Positions 9,822-20,244 of a stretch of DNA of 64,000 nt are shown here, one piece after another. The position numbers and the translations under genes are program-made. A model generated the notes under the pieces. The model searched no databases, was not told the DNA's origin, and saw only the letters and a list, made by a program, of their open reading frames with translations. The first letter of the stretch is position 1. Every line of letters starts with the position of its first letter. This DNA is from Pseudonocardia sp. CNS-139 (lineage in GTDB: Bacteria; Actinomycetota; Actinomycetes; Mycobacteriales; Pseudonocardiaceae). The stretch is from assembly GCA_001942415.1 (NCBI GenBank), contig MKJX01000166.1, positions 18,933 to 82,932 of the forward strand, in the 5' to 3' direction.

Positions 9822-11455
9822 ATGACCGAGGCCCTGAGTACGCCCGTCACCGCGCCTGCGGTGCGCCGGCACCTGCGCGAGGTGCCGCTGCCCAGCGACG
9901 ACGCACCCACCACGCGCTCGCGCACCGCCGAGCTGCACGAGGTGCGCAGCGCCGCGCGGTCCGGGCCGGGGGCGCGGGCCACCGAGGCGCAGCACGCCCG
10001 CGGCAAGCTGACCGTCCACGAGCGCATCGAGGAGCTGCTCGACCCGGGCTCGTTCGTCGAGCTCGAAGGCTGCGCCGGCACCGGGCCTCCGGGTTCGGGA
10101 TGGAGGCCAAGCGCCCGCACGGCGACGGCATCGTCACCGGCTGGGGCACGATCGACGGCCGGCGGGTCTTCGTGCACGCGAGCGACTTCCGGGTGTTCGG
10201 CGGCTCGCTCGGCGAGGCGCACGCCGCGAAGATCCACAAGATCCTCGACCTGGCCGAGGCCTCCGGCGCGCCGGTGATCAGCCTCAACGACGGCGCCGGC
10301 GCCCGCATCCAGGAGGGCGTGACCGGCCTGGCCGGCTACGGCGGCATCTTCCAGCGCAACGTGCGCGCGTCCGGCGTGATCCCGCAGATCAGCGTGATGC
10401 TCGGGCCCTGCGCGGGCGGCGCGGTGTACTCCCCCGCGCTCACCGACTTCGTGTTCATGGTGCGCGGCACCGCCCAGATGTTCCTGACCGGCCCCGACGT
10501 GGTGCAGGCCGTCACCGGCGAGCAGGTCACGCACGAGGAGCTGGGCGGCGCGGACGTGCACTCGCGCGGCTCCGGCGTCGCCACCTTCGTGCACGACGAC
10601 GAGCGCGCCTGCCTCGCCGACGTGCGCCACCTCGTGTCGCTGCTCCCGTCCAACAACCAGGAGCTGCCGCCCGCCGTCACCTCGTTCGACCCGGCCGACC
10701 GGGTCTGCGAGGCGCTGCTCGACCTCGTCCCGGCCGACCCGGCCCGCCCCTACGACATGCGCCGGGTGGTCGAGGAGATCGTCGACGACGGCGAGTTCAT
10801 GGAGCTGCACGAGCACTGGGCGCAGAACATCGTCACTGCGTTCGCCCGCATCGACGGGCGTGTCGTCGGGATCATCGCGAACCAGCCGATGGTGCTGGCC
10901 GGCGTGCTCGACATCGACGCCTCCGAGAAGGCCGCGCGGTTCGTCCAGACCTGCGACGCGTTCAACATCCCGCTGGTCACGCTGGTGGACGTGCCCGGGT
11001 TCCTGCCGGGCACCGAGCAGGAGCACCGCGGCGCGATCCGGCACGGCGCGAAGCTGCTCTACGCGTACTGCGCGGCGACCGTGCCGCGGCTGCAGGTGAT
11101 CCTGCGCAAGGCGTACGGCGGGTCGTACATCGTGATGGACTCCCGTTCGATCGGCGCCGACCTGTCGTTCGCGTGGCCGATCAACGAGATCGCGGTGATG
11201 GGCGCCGAGGGCGCGGCCAACGTCATCTTCCGGAAGGCGATCAACGCCTCCGACGACCCGGCGCGCACCCGGTCCGAGAAGATCGCCGAGTACCGCGACC
11301 AGCTCATGCACCCGTACTACGCGGCCGAGCGCGGCCTCGTGGACGACGTGATCGACCCGCGCGAGACCCGCGCCCTGCTGGCCGACGCGCTGCGCTCGCT
11401 GCAGGCCAAGCAGTCGTCGCTGGCCTACCGCAAGCACGGAAACCCGCCGGTGTGA
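9822..11455 (+). CDS. accD: Acyl-CoA (propionyl-CoA type) carboxylase beta subunit
   Basis: Biotin-dependent carboxyltransferase subunit that moves carboxyl from biotin to acetyl- or propionyl-CoA to give malonyl- or methylmalonyl-CoA. Visible: GKLTVHERIEELLDPGSF, FGGSLGEAHAAKIHKILDL, SLNDGAGARIQEGV, MLGPCAGGAVYSPALTDF, TLVDVPGFLPGTEQEHRGAI and the terminal QAKQSSLAYRKHGNPPV. The start has a good ribosome site (gaggagg). One frame break at about 10085 (ccc read as cc). About 544 residues. It is followed by the epsilon subunit; no biotinylated alpha subunit is in the window. Confidence 0.9.
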
Positions 11456-11652
11456 TGGACGAGGACGAGGCCGACAACGTGGTGGTGCTCCGCGGCGCCC
11501 CCGACGACGCCGAGCTCGCGGCGCTGCTGGCGGTGCTGGCAGCGCTGCGGGCGGCCCAGCAGCCCCCGGCGGAGGACTGGCTCCCGCCGCCCGCACCGCT
11601 GTGGACCCGCCCGCCCCGCTACCGCCCCGCGGGCGCGTGGACGGGCCGGTAG
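11455..11652 (+). CDS. Acyl-CoA carboxylase epsilon subunit
   Basis: Small 65-residue protein whose ATG overlaps the beta-subunit stop (TGATG). NVVVLRGAPDDAELAALLAVL followed by a Pro/Trp-rich tail is typical of the actinobacterial ACC epsilon family, which stabilises the alpha-beta carboxylase complex. The position directly after the beta gene supports this. Confidence 0.82.
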   Translation: MDEDEADNVVVLRGAPDDAELAALLAVLAALRAAQQPPAEDWLPPPAPLWTRPPRYRPAGAWTGR

Positions 11653-11666
11653 GACCCGGGCCTGGA

Positions 11667-11721
11667 TTGCAGCAAAGCCACCCTCACGCAGCCGGACGGC
11701 ATGAGGGTGGCTTTGCTGCAA
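11667..11721. terminator. Hairpin terminator with 20-bp perfect stem
   Basis: TTGCAGCAAAGCCACCCTCA (11667-11686) pairs exactly with 11702-11721 around a 15-base loop. It sits between the convergent accE-like and SARP genes. Its core caaagccac resembles the stems at 19066, 24302 and 31071. Confidence 0.78.
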
Positions 11722-11739
11722 CCAACCGGGGGTCGCGCG

Positions 11740-12510
11740 TCAGACCGCCGCGGCGACCGCGATGCGGCGGCCCGTCAGGACCTCCTGCTGCACCCGCTGC
11801 AGCTCGGGGGAGGGCTCCAGGCCCAGCTCCCGGTCCAGCAGCCCGCGGACGGCGCCGTAGGCGCGCAGGGCGTCACTGCGGCGGCCGCTGCGGTGCAGGG
11901 CGTCGATGAGGCGGGCGTGAAACCACTCGTTGAGCGGGTGCGCGGCGACGAGCCCACGCAGCTCGGGGACGAGCTGGCGGTGCCGGCCGCAGGCCATGTC
12001 CGCCTCGATGCGCAGCTCCAGCGCGCGGACCCGCAGCTCCTCCAGGTGCTCGACGTGCAGCGACAGCACCGGGCCGGGGTCGATGCCGGCGAGCGCGGAG
12101 CCGCGCCACACGCTCAGCGCGCTGCGCAGGAGCGTCGCGGCGTCGGCGGCCTGGCCGCGGCGCAGCAGCGCGTTGCCCTGGTCGGTCGCCTTCACGAACT
12201 CCTCGGCGTCGAGCGGGCCGGGCAGCCGCGCGAACCGGTAGCCGGTGGGCTCGGTGCGCAGCGCGTCGGCGCCGGCGTCGGTGGCCTCCAGCGCCTTGCG
12301 CAGGTGGTAGACGTGGGTGCGGATGGTGGTGACGGCCGTGCGCGGCGGGCGCTCGTCCCACAGTTCCTCGGCCAGGGTCCGGACGCTCACCACCTCGCCG
12401 GCGCGCAGGAGCAGCAGCGCCAGCACCTTGCCGATCTTCGGTCCGCGGGGTGTGCGGTCGCCGCCGCCGTCCCGCACGGCCAGCGGCCCCAGTACGTGAT
12501 AGGTCGTCAT
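11740..12510 (-). CDS. SARP/AfsR-type transcriptional regulator (wHTH + BTAD)
   Basis: Intact, 256 residues from ATG 12510 (an upstream start at 12543 is less likely; the region before MTTYHVLGPL is not conserved). The N-terminal OmpR-like winged helix is TPRGPKIGKVLALLLLRAG...LAEELWDERPPRTAVTTIRTHVYHLRKAL. The bacterial transcriptional activation domain follows (LDAEEFVKATDQGNALLRRGQ, HPLNEWFHARLIDALHRSGR, GLEPSPELQRVQQEVL). SARPs usually activate adjacent antibiotic or signal clusters, so this is the probable pathway activator for the PKS/AfsA locus. Confidence 0.87.
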   Translation of the reverse strand: MTTYHVLGPLAVRDGGGDRTPRGPKIGKVLALLLLRAGEVVSVRTLAEELWDERPPRTAVTTIRTHVYHLRKALEATDAGADALRTEPTGYRFARLPGPLDAEEFVKATDQGNALLRRGQAADAATLLRSALSVWRGSALAGIDPGPVLSLHVEHLEELRVRALELRIEADMACGRHRQLVPELRGLVAAHPLNEWFHARLIDALHRSGRRSDALRAYGAVRGLLDRELGLEPSPELQRVQQEVLTGRRIAVAAAV

Positions 12511-12746
12511 TCCCGCCACTCCCCCGCTCTCGCCCACCTGCACCTGTGCGGCGCCTGCTGTGGCGACGGTGCCGCCTATCGGTGTACCGGCGGCCGCGCG
12601 CGCTCCACAACATCGCTACCCACGAAGTGGCAGGGGGTGCACCGATCGGCCCGCCACCCTGCACCGGAAGGAGAAGGGCGCAGGCTCGGGATCGGCCCGT
12701 AGCGTCCGAACCAGCAGGTCACACGCACGAGCGGAGGAGCGCTGTC

Positions 12747-13195
12747 ATGCGGGTGGGGCCCACGTTCGCGAGCCGGCCGGCGCCGCCGCCGACCCCTACG
12801 AGGTCGGCCGGGAGGCGATCAGGGCGTTCGCGCTCGCCGTCGGGGACGACGACCCGGTGCACCGCGACCCGGAGGCGGCCCGCGCGGCCGGCCACCAGGA
12901 CGTCATCGCGCCGCCGACGTACGTCGTGTCGCTGACGATGCGCAGCGAGGCGCAGGCCGCCGCCGACGCGTTCGGCGACATCGACATGGCCGACATCCTG
13001 CACCGCGACCAGAGCTTCACCCACGTCCGGCCGGTGCGCGCGGGCGACCGGCTGGTCGTCACGTCCGAGGTCTCCTCCCGGGAGATCGACGGCCGCCACG
13101 TGCTGACCCTGGAGACCGACGTGCGGACGGTCGGGGGCGAGCAGGTCTGCACGGCCGGCAGCGTCATGGTCTACAGCGGCGAGGTGACCCGGTGA
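12747..13195 (+). CDS. MaoC/FAS1-like dehydratase N-terminal-type subunit (HadA/C-like)
   Basis: Hot-dog protein of about 149 residues: DPYEVGREAIRAFALAVGD, VIAPPTYVVSL, ADILHRDQSFTHVRPVRAGD, TVGGEQVCTAGSVMVYSG. It resembles the non-catalytic partner of the heterodimeric (3R)-hydroxyacyl dehydratase of actinobacteria. The frame moves from 3 to 2 at about 12775 (gcggag read as gcgag). Its stop overlaps the GTG of the next MaoC gene by 4 bases, which fits a two-subunit enzyme. In this locus it probably dehydrates ACP-bound beta-hydroxyacyl intermediates. Confidence 0.8.
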
Positions 13196-13638
13196 CCGCC
13201 GTCGTGGACGGGGTGCGGGTGCGCCCGGCCTGGGCGGACGTCGAGGTGGGCACGGCGCTGCCCGAGCACGTCCAGACCGTGGTGCGCCAGGACCTCGTGC
13301 GCTACGCGGCCGCGTCCGGCGACCTCAACACGATCCACTGGGACGAGGCCACGGCGAAGGCCGCGGGCCTGCCGGACGTGATCGCGCACGGGATGTACAC
13401 GATGGGCGTCGCGGGCACCGCGCTGACGCGCTGGGCCGGCGCCGGTGCCGTGCGCTCCTACCGCACCCGGTTCGCCCGCCCGGTGCTCGTGCCGCGCGGC
13501 GAGGAGGGCGCCCGGATCGTCGTGACGGGCCGCGTCGCCGAGAAGCTGGAGGCGCCGGCCGTGCGCGTCGAGCTGGAGGTCCGCTGCGGGCCCGACAAGG
13601 TGCTCAGCCGCACCAGCGCGGTCGTGGAGCTGTCGTGA
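13192..13638 (+). CDS. MaoC-family dehydratase (HadB-like catalytic subunit)
   Basis: Intact, 148 residues. It has the hydratase-2 motif: YAAASGDLNTIHWDEATAKA with the Asp/His pair, then GLPDVIAHGMYTMGVAG. The GTG start at 13192 overlaps the previous stop, and its own stop overlaps the thioesterase start by 4 bases, so three genes are coupled. Paired with the upstream hot-dog subunit, it would perform the dehydration step of a reducing type II PKS or fatty acid cycle. Confidence 0.87.
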   Translation: MTAVVDGVRVRPAWADVEVGTALPEHVQTVVRQDLVRYAAASGDLNTIHWDEATAKAAGLPDVIAHGMYTMGVAGTALTRWAGAGAVRSYRTRFARPVLVPRGEEGARIVVTGRVAEKLEAPAVRVELEVRCGPDKVLSRTSAVVELS

Positions 13639-14425
13639 CGGTCGTCCGGCCGCGGCCGCACCCCGACCCGGAGCTGCGGCTGCTGGTGCTGCACCACGCG
13701 GGCGGCTCGCACGTGCGTTCCGGCGGTGGGCGAAGCTGCTGCCGGCCGGCTGGGAGGCGTGCCTCGTGGACGCCCCCGGGCGCGGGCACGCCGCCGACGC
13801 CGCGCCGGAGCGGACGATGCCCGGGTACGTCCGGCACCTCGTGCACGCGATCGCGCCGTACCTCGACCGCCCGTACGCCCTGTTCGGGCACAGCATGGGC
13901 GCGGTGGCCGGGTTCGCGCTGTGCGTCGAGCTGCGCGAGCGCGGGCTGCCGCTGCCGGTGTGGATCGGCGCGTCCGCGCACCCCGGGCCGCGCACCCCGG
14001 ACCGCGCGCCCACGCCGGACCTGCACCGGCTCGGCCGGGCGGACCTGCGCACGGCGCTGCACCACATCGGCGGGCTGCCCGCCGCCGTCGTGGACGACGA
14101 CGAGCTGTGGGCCCGGATCGAGCCGCTGCTGCGGGCCGACCTGGAGGTCGCCGAGCGCTGGCGCCCGCCGCGGGTGGAGGTGCTGCCCGTGCCGCTCTCG
14201 GCGTTCTGCGGGCGCGACGACCCGGTGGCCCGCCGCCCCGCGATGCAGCGCTGGGCCGTGCACACCGAGCGGTTCCTCGGAGTACGCGAGTTCCCCGGCG
14301 ACCACTTCTACGTGCAACAGGCCCGGGACGAGGTCGTGGCCGCCGTCGTCGCCGACGTCGGCCTGGCTCTCGTCCCGGACCTGGTGGGTGCGTCAGGCGC
14401 TGGCGCGCGGGTCGCCCCCTCGTAG
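13635..14425 (+). CDS. Type II thioesterase (alpha/beta hydrolase)
   Basis: Editing thioesterase of PKS/NRPS systems. RLLVLHHAGGSH at the N terminus, WEACLVDAPGRGHA, the nucleophile elbow LFGHSMGAVAGF, SAFCGRDDPVAR (acid) and GDHFYVQQ (His) are all present. The frame moves at about 13717 (gtggcg read as gtgcg), giving HVAFRRWAKLLPAGW on repair. About 264 residues. The 3' end overlaps the convergent response regulator gene by 33 bases. It supports a biosynthetic role for the MaoC pair upstream. Confidence 0.87.
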
Positions 14426-15100
14426 GTCGGGCTGGCGGACCGGCCGGGTGTGGATCAGGCCGGCGGCCGCCGCCCGGTTCACGGCGTCGATCCGCGACAC
14501 CGCCCCGAGCTTCTCGAAGGCGTTGCGCAGGTGCCGTTTGACGGTCGCCTCGGTGATCGACAGCCGGCTGGCGATCTGCCGGTTGCTGAACGCCGCCGCG
14601 ACCAGGACGAGGATCTGCCGCTCACGCGGCGAGATCAGCCGGGACGGGGTCTGGTCGGCCATCAGCGCGCCGTGCGTCACCGACATCACCAGCCGCCGCC
14701 CGCCGCCCGTCCCTGCCTCCAGCGCCCCGCGGATCGCCGCCGTGAGCGCCTGCCGGCCGATGCTCTTGTGCAGGTAGCCGGCCACCCCCGACTCGACCAT
14801 GTCCCGCACGAGCTGCGGTGCGTCGTGCATGGTCAGCATGATCACGCGCGAGTGCGGCGACGCCGCGCGGATCCCGCGCACCGTCTCGGTCGGGACGTTC
14901 TGCGGCATCTCGACGTCCAGCAGCACGACGTCCGGCCGCAGCCGCCCGGCCAGCTCGACGGCCTCGGAGCCGTCGGCCGCCTCGCCGACCACCTCGAAGT
15001 CGGACTCGAAGCCGAGCAGCTCCCGCATGGCCTCGCGCAGCAGGGTGTGGTCGTCCGCGAGCAGGATCCGCACGGTCCGGGGCTCACCGAACGCGCTCAC
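14393..15100 (-). CDS. NarL/LuxR-type response regulator
   Basis: Intact, 235 residues. The receiver domain has RILLADDHTLLREAM, the phospho-acceptor Asp in DVVLLDVEMP and the Lys region GYLHKSIG. The LuxR HTH is SPRERQILVLVAAAFSNRQIA followed by TVKRHLRNAFEKLG. Its ATG overlaps the kinase stop by 4 bases. Probably controls the neighbouring biosynthetic genes. Confidence 0.92.
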   Translation of the reverse strand: MSAFGEPRTVRILLADDHTLLREAMRELLGFESDFEVVGEAADGSEAVELAGRLRPDVVLLDVEMPQNVPTETVRGIRAASPHSRVIMLTMHDAPQLVRDMVESGVAGYLHKSIGRQALTAAIRGALEAGTGGGRRLVMSVTHGALMADQTPSRLISPRERQILVLVAAAFSNRQIASRLSITEATVKRHLRNAFEKLGAVSRIDAVNRAAAAGLIHTRPVRQPDLRGGDPRASA

Positions 15101-16080
15101 CGGCCGCTCCTCACCACGTCGGCGGACAGGTCGACCGACAGGTCGACCCGGGTGCCGCGGGGCCGGGTCGCGGTGATCGACAGCGTGCCGCCGAGCGCCT
15201 CCGCGCGCTCGCGCATCACTGCCAGCCCGCCGCCGCGCCCGGGGGTCGGCACGCCCCCGCCGAGCCCGACGCCGTCGTCGTCGACGCTGGCCCGCACGGC
15301 GTCCGGGCCGATGTCCACCGCGACCGTGACGTGCTGGGCGCAGGCGTGGGTGTAGGCGTTGCGCAGGGCCTCCCGGACCACCACGAACAGCTCGTCGCGC
15401 AGCCGCGGGGACAGCGTCGACTCGTCGCCGCGCACCACCACCGTGGTGCGCGCGCCGAGCACGTTGGCCCGGGACACGAACTCGCGGATCTCGACCTCGA
15501 GACCGGTGATCCAGCAGCGGTCCTGCAGGTCCGACACCAGCCGCCGGGTGGAGCGCTGCAGCTCCTCCAGGGTGCGGCGGGCGGCCGAGACCTTGCTCGC
15601 CGCCGTCGCCTCGCCGCGCGACGCCGCGACGGCGAACAGGTCGAGCTGGACGAGCGCGAGGCCGACCCCGCTGCCGACCCAGTCGTGCACCTCACGCGCG
15701 AGCGCGCGGCGCTCCTCGACGTCGGACGCCCAGCCCTCGGCGGAGCGCATCCCGTCCTCCTGCAGCACGCGGTGCAGCGCGGCGGCCCCGCCGGCGAGCA
15801 CCCTGGCCCGGTCGGGATGGTCCCCGACGGCGTCGACCAGCGCGGCCATCAGGTTCGCGAAGAGCAGACCTCCGGAGGCGCCCCCCGCCGTCCGGACGGT
15901 CGTCGAGCAGCCCGACAGCGCGTCGGCCAGGCGCCCCAGCCAGGCCGTCAGCTGCTCGCGGCCCACGAGGTGGCGCAGCTCGTCGTCGAGGCGGTCGCCG
16001 ATCCGCTCGATGAGCGGGGTCGAGGTCGGCGCGGTACTCGTAACGGTTCCGATACGACTCGTTGTACAGATTGATGTCAT
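15097..16080 (-). CDS. Soluble sensor histidine kinase (HisKA_3 type)
   Basis: From MTSICTTSRIG (ATG at 16080, preceded by aagggggg) the protein has about 327 residues. The phospho-acceptor His is in RRALAREVHDWVGSGVG. The ATPase domain shows VVREALRNAYTHA (N box) and DDDGVGLGGGVP plus GRGGGLAVMRERAEALGG (G boxes). I see no transmembrane segment, so sensing is probably cytosolic. Partner of the overlapping response regulator gene. Confidence 0.85.
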   Translation of the reverse strand: MTSICTTSRIGTVTSTAPTSTPLIERIGDRLDDELRHLVGREQLTAWLGRLADALSGCSTTVRTAGGASGGLLFANLMAALVDAVGDHPDRARVLAGGAAALHRVLQEDGMRSAEGWASDVEERRALAREVHDWVGSGVGLALVQLDLFAVAASRGEATAASKVSAARRTLEELQRSTRRLVSDLQDRCWITGLEVEIREFVSRANVLGARTTVVVRGDESTLSPRLRDELFVVVREALRNAYTHACAQHVTVAVDIGPDAVRASVDDDGVGLGGGVPTPGRGGGLAVMRERAEALGGTLSITATRPRGTRVDLSVDLSADVVRSGR

Positions 16081-16303
16081 GTGGTGCCCCCCTTCGGATC
16101 CGAATCCGCTGCTCCTGGCCCCGACGTCCCCCCGTCGACCGCGTCGGACCAGCGAAAACAGATCCAATGTGTTCATACGTACGTAGCCTTGCCGAAAAGT
16201 AGATCTCCCTCCTATCCACGGGCTGTGACGAACCCGCACGCACGAGCATCCTGCACGGCTTTACCATTGGAATCAGTCATTTCGACCAGAGGGGGGTGGT
16301 CGG
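16081..16303. promoter_or_regulatory. Divergent promoter region between histidine kinase and LAL regulator
   Basis: 223 bases with visibly more A/T than the flanks. It holds the palindrome TACGTACGTA (16176-16185) and the ribosome site agagggggg ahead of the LAL gene. No gene is seen in it. Confidence 0.5.
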
Positions 16304-19058
16304 ATGGGGCGGGTCATGCTGCGCGGTCGCCGGAGCGAGCTCACGGCGGCGCGAGGGCTGGCCGCTGCCGCCAGGTCCGGCTCGGGGGCATCCTTGCTCG
16401 TCACCGGGCCACCGGGCGCCGGCCGCAGCACCCTGCTCGCCGAGGCGGCCGCGGCCGCAGGCGGCACCGCGGTGCTCACCGCGCGCGAGGTCGAGTCCGA
16501 CGTGCCCTACAGCGGGCTGACGGAGCTGCTGGCACCGGTCATCACGCGGTCGACGACCTGCCCGCGCCACAGGCCCGGGCGTTGCGCTGCGTGATCGGCC
16601 TGGAGGACGGGCCCGCGCCGGAGCTGGCCCTCGGCACGGCCGTGCTGGAGCTGCTCACCCGGGCCGCGGCCACCCGCCCGCTGCTGCTCGTCGTGGACGA
16701 CCTGCACCTGCTCGACGCCGGGTCCACCGCCGCGCTGCTCTACGTCGTCCGCCGGCTGCGCGACCGGCCGATCGCGGCCCTGCTGTCCGCGGAGAGCCCG
16801 CTCGCCGCCCACCTCGCGGGCGCCGACGTGCCGCTGCTCCCGCTCGGCGAGCTGGAGGAGGAGGCCGCCGGCGAGCTGCTGGCCGACCACGGCTGGGCGC
16901 CGCCCGCGCCGCTGCGGCGCGCGGCCGTCACGGCCACCGGCGGCAACCCGCTCGCGCTCGTCGAGCTGGCCGCCAGCCGCTCACCGGCCGACCGGCTGGA
17001 GGACGTCGCCGGGCGGATCGCCGTGCCGCTGCGGCCCCGCCAGCGCACCGCGTTCCTGCGGCAGCTGGCCGGGCTCCCGGCCGCCACCCGCGACCTGCTC
17101 GTCGTGGCCGCGGCCGCGGTGGACGTGCCGGCCGGGGCGGTCTCCGCGGCCGCCGACCGGCTGGGCCTCGACACCGACGCGCTGGGCGCGGCCGAGCGGG
17201 CCGGCGTCGTCACGGTGCGGCCCGCGGAGATCCGGTTCCGGCACCCGCTGCTGCGTGCTGCCGTCTACCTGGACGCCCCGCACCACGCGCGCACCGCCGC
17301 GCACCGGGAGCTGGCCAAGGCGGTGGCCCCGCACGACGCCGACGCGGCCGTCCGGCACCAGGCGTTCGCCACCCAGGGCACCGACGACGAGCTGGCCGGG
17401 GCGCTGGAGGAGATCGCGCTGCGCCGCCCGGCCAGCTACACCGAGGTCGCGGTGATGCTCGCGGCCGCCCGGCTCAGCGAGTCGGCCTTCGACCGGCACC
17501 GCCGCACCACGGCGGCCGCGCTCGCCGCGTGGGGGTCCGGGCAGGCCGACCTGGCGCGCGACCTGGCCGTGGTGCTCTCGACCGTCACCGCGCCGCCGAT
17601 CCAGGCCCGGCTGGCCTGGCTGCACGGCCTGCTGGAGATCGCCGGCGGGGATCCGGTCAGCGCGTGCACCCGGCTGGAGCGGGTGGCCGACGACCTGCTC
17701 ACCGTCGCCCCGGGGGACGCCGCGCTCCTGCTGCTGCTCGGCATCGCCGCCGCCTACGACGCCGGTGAGGTGGACAGCTGGCGGCGCGCCGCCGGCACCG
17801 TCGCCGGGATGGGCCACCCGGTCGGGCAGCTCGGCGAGATGTTCGGGCTCGCCCTCGACGGGCGGCTGCCGGCCGCGGGGTCGGAGCCGTCGCGGCTGCT
17901 CGCGGGCATGCCCGTCGAGGTGGGCAGGCACCCCGGGATGCGCGAGGCCGTCGTCATGGCGCTGGGGCGCTCGGGCCGCACCCGGGTGCTGGCCCGCGAG
18001 TTCGGGGATGTCCCGGAGGTTTGCGCCGCGCAGCGCACCGCCGGCATGTTCGGCACGCTGGCGATGAACCTGCTGTGGCTCACCGACCTCAACATCCACC
18101 TCGGCCACTTCGACGATGCGGAGGCCAGCGCCGAGGAGGTGCTGCGGTTCACCCGCGACACCGGGCAGCGCTCCGGGGCCGCGTTCGCGCTCGCGCACCT
18201 GGCCAGGGTGGCGGCCGTGCGCGGCGACCACACGCAGTGCCGCGAGTACGCCGCCGAGGCGCTGACCAGCGCCGTTCCCACGCTGGCGCGGGTCGCCGCG
18301 GCCCACGCCAGCTGGCCGTCGCGCTGGCCGCGCTCGCCGAGGGCAACGCGCACGAGGCGTGCGACCGGCTGCTCCTGCTCCGCGAACCGGGCACGCCGTT
18401 CTCCCACGAGCTGATCGCGCGGCTGGCCGCCGCCGACCTCGTCGAGGCCGCGGTGCGCACCGGCCGGATGGATCTCGCCCGCAACGTCGCCGCCGAGTTC
18501 GCGGAGTGGGCGGAGCACTCGACGCTGCCGTGGGCCCGCGCCCACCACTTCCGCTGCCTCGCGCTCGTGGCCGAGGACGACGAGGAGGCGCACCGGTTCT
18601 TCGCGCTCGCGGGCGAGGCGGCGGCGTGCGACAACCGCCCGTTCGAGCTGGCCCGCATCGCGCTGCTGCGCGGGGAGGCGCTGCGCCGCGACCGGCGCCG
18701 GGCCGAGGCCCGCACCCCGCTGCGGCTGGCCGTCGAGCTGTTCGACGGGCAGGGCGCGCGCCGCTGGGCCGAGATCGCCCGGTCCCAGCTGCGCGGGGCC
18801 GGCGGCCTGGGCGCCGCGCCGCGCGACGACCGCGCCGTCTCGGCCGTGCTCACCCCGCAGGAGCTGCAGGTGGCCAAGCTCGCGGCCGGCGGGCTGTCCA
18901 ACAAGGAGATCGGCGCGCTGCTCTTCCTCAGCCCGCGCACCGTCGGCTACCACCTGTACAAGCTCTTCCCGAAGCTGGGCATCTCGACCCGCTCCCAGCT
19001 GCGCAGCGTCGACCTGGACGACGTGACGGACGTGGACCCGGACGCCGAGGCCCTCTGA
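16304..19058 (+). CDS. LAL-type (large ATP-binding LuxR) transcriptional regulator
   Basis: About 918 residues: an N-terminal ATPase with Walker A-like TGPPGAGRSTLL (the usual Lys is Arg here) and Walker B LLLVVDDLHLLD, a long tetratricopeptide-like middle, and a C-terminal LuxR helix-turn-helix (LTPQELQVAKLAAGGLSNKEI, LSPRTVGYHLYKLFPKL). Frame breaks at about 16545 and 18305 each fit one missing base. LAL regulators commonly activate antibiotic or sterol genes. It lies between the TCS genes and the KS genes. Confidence 0.87.
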
Positions 19059-19065
19059 GAGTCCG

Positions 19066-19124
19066 AATGCCGGGAAAGCCACGTTCAGGGCGGTAGCCGC
19101 CGTGAACGTGGCTTTCCCGGCATT
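19066..19124. terminator. Hairpin with 22-bp stem (AAAGCCACGTTCA family)
   Basis: The arm 19066-19087 (AATGCCGGGAAAGCCACGTT followed by CA) is the exact reverse complement of 19103-19124, and the loop itself pairs (ggcgg/ccgcc). It separates the convergent LAL and KS-beta genes. Same family as 24302-24345 and 31071-31110. Confidence 0.8.
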
Positions 19125-19133
19125 GCGTGCGGT

Positions 19134-20244
19134 TCAGCAGCGGACCACCAGTGCGCCCGCGCCGCCGTCCTCACCCACCGACGTGAGCAGCCCGATGCGG
19201 TTCCCGCGGGGCTCGGTGGTGGCGAGCAGGGCGGCGAGCTGCAGTGCCCCGCCCGCGCTGTAGGCCTCGCCGACGGCCGGGAGCACGTCGAGCACCGCGG
19301 GCAGCCCGCCGAGCTCGGTCTCGGCCGCGCGCAGCTCCAACCGCGCGAGCCGGGTGTGCCCGCTCGCGCCCGGCACCACGACGTCGACGTCGGCCGGGGT
19401 GAGCCCGCTGCGCTGCAGGGCCGTGGCGATGCACCGGCGAAGCCCCCCGGCCAGGCCGGGGCCGAGGCCGCCGAAGTAGCCGGCCTCGCAGCCGAGCAGC
19501 TCCGCCACCGGCGCGGCGCCCGTGCGCCCGGCCGGCTCGACCACGAGAACGCCGCGCCCTCGCCGAGCGGGGCCTCCGGGGTGAGCAGCCCGGTGAGGTG
19601 CCACGCCCACGCCGTGCGGGCGCTCACCTCCTCCACCGCCCCGACGAGCAGCCGGTCGGCGCGCCCGCTGGTCAGCGCCGTGCGCGCGTACCGGACGGCG
19701 AGCAGCCACGACAGGGCGCCGCCGGACACCGCCGCGTTGACGCCCAGCAGGCCGTGCCGGATGGCGATCTGCCCGCTGCAGGTGTTCATGACGGTGTTCG
19801 GGAACGTGGCCGGGTTGACCATGTACGGCTTCTCGTGCACGAGCGTGTCGCGGCCGACGTCCGTGGCGGTCGTGATGCTGCCCGTCGTCGTCCCGACGAC
19901 GGCGCCGGTGCGGTCCAGCGGCAGGTCGCCGAGCCCGTCGGGCAGGGCGGCGATGGCCTGGTCGGCGGCGAGCAGGCCGAGCTGGGTGAGCCGGTCGAGG
20001 TTGCGGGTGCCTTGCGGCCGAGCAGCGCGGCCCGGTCGAACGGCGCGACGGTGCGGATCGGGCGGGCCGGGTGGTCCGCCCCGTCCGGGTCGGTCGGCTC
20101 GGCGTGCGGGACCGCCGTACCGGCCAGCGCCGCGGCGAGCGGGCCGGCGCCGAACCCGGCCGCCGACACGACCCCGGTGGCCGTCACGGCGAGCGGCGCG
20201 ACCTCCGGCAGGACGGCGACCGGAGCCAGTGCCGGCGCGCTCAT
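19134..20244 (-). CDS. Beta-ketoacyl synthase-like partner (KS-beta / chain length factor)
   Basis: KS-fold protein of about 370 residues. Seen are AVTATGVVSAAGFGAG, TGAVVGTTTGSITTATDV, YMVNPATFPNTVMNTCSGQ, and a region GVNAAVSGGALSW at the position where the KS-alpha has its active Cys. The C-terminal segment SAGGALQLAALLATTEPRGN lacks a clear catalytic His. This is the pattern of a chain length factor. It overlaps the KS-alpha stop by 4 bases. Frame breaks at about 20013 and 19553, each one missing G. Probably forms the KS/CLF heterodimer that sets acyl chain length. Confidence 0.8.
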
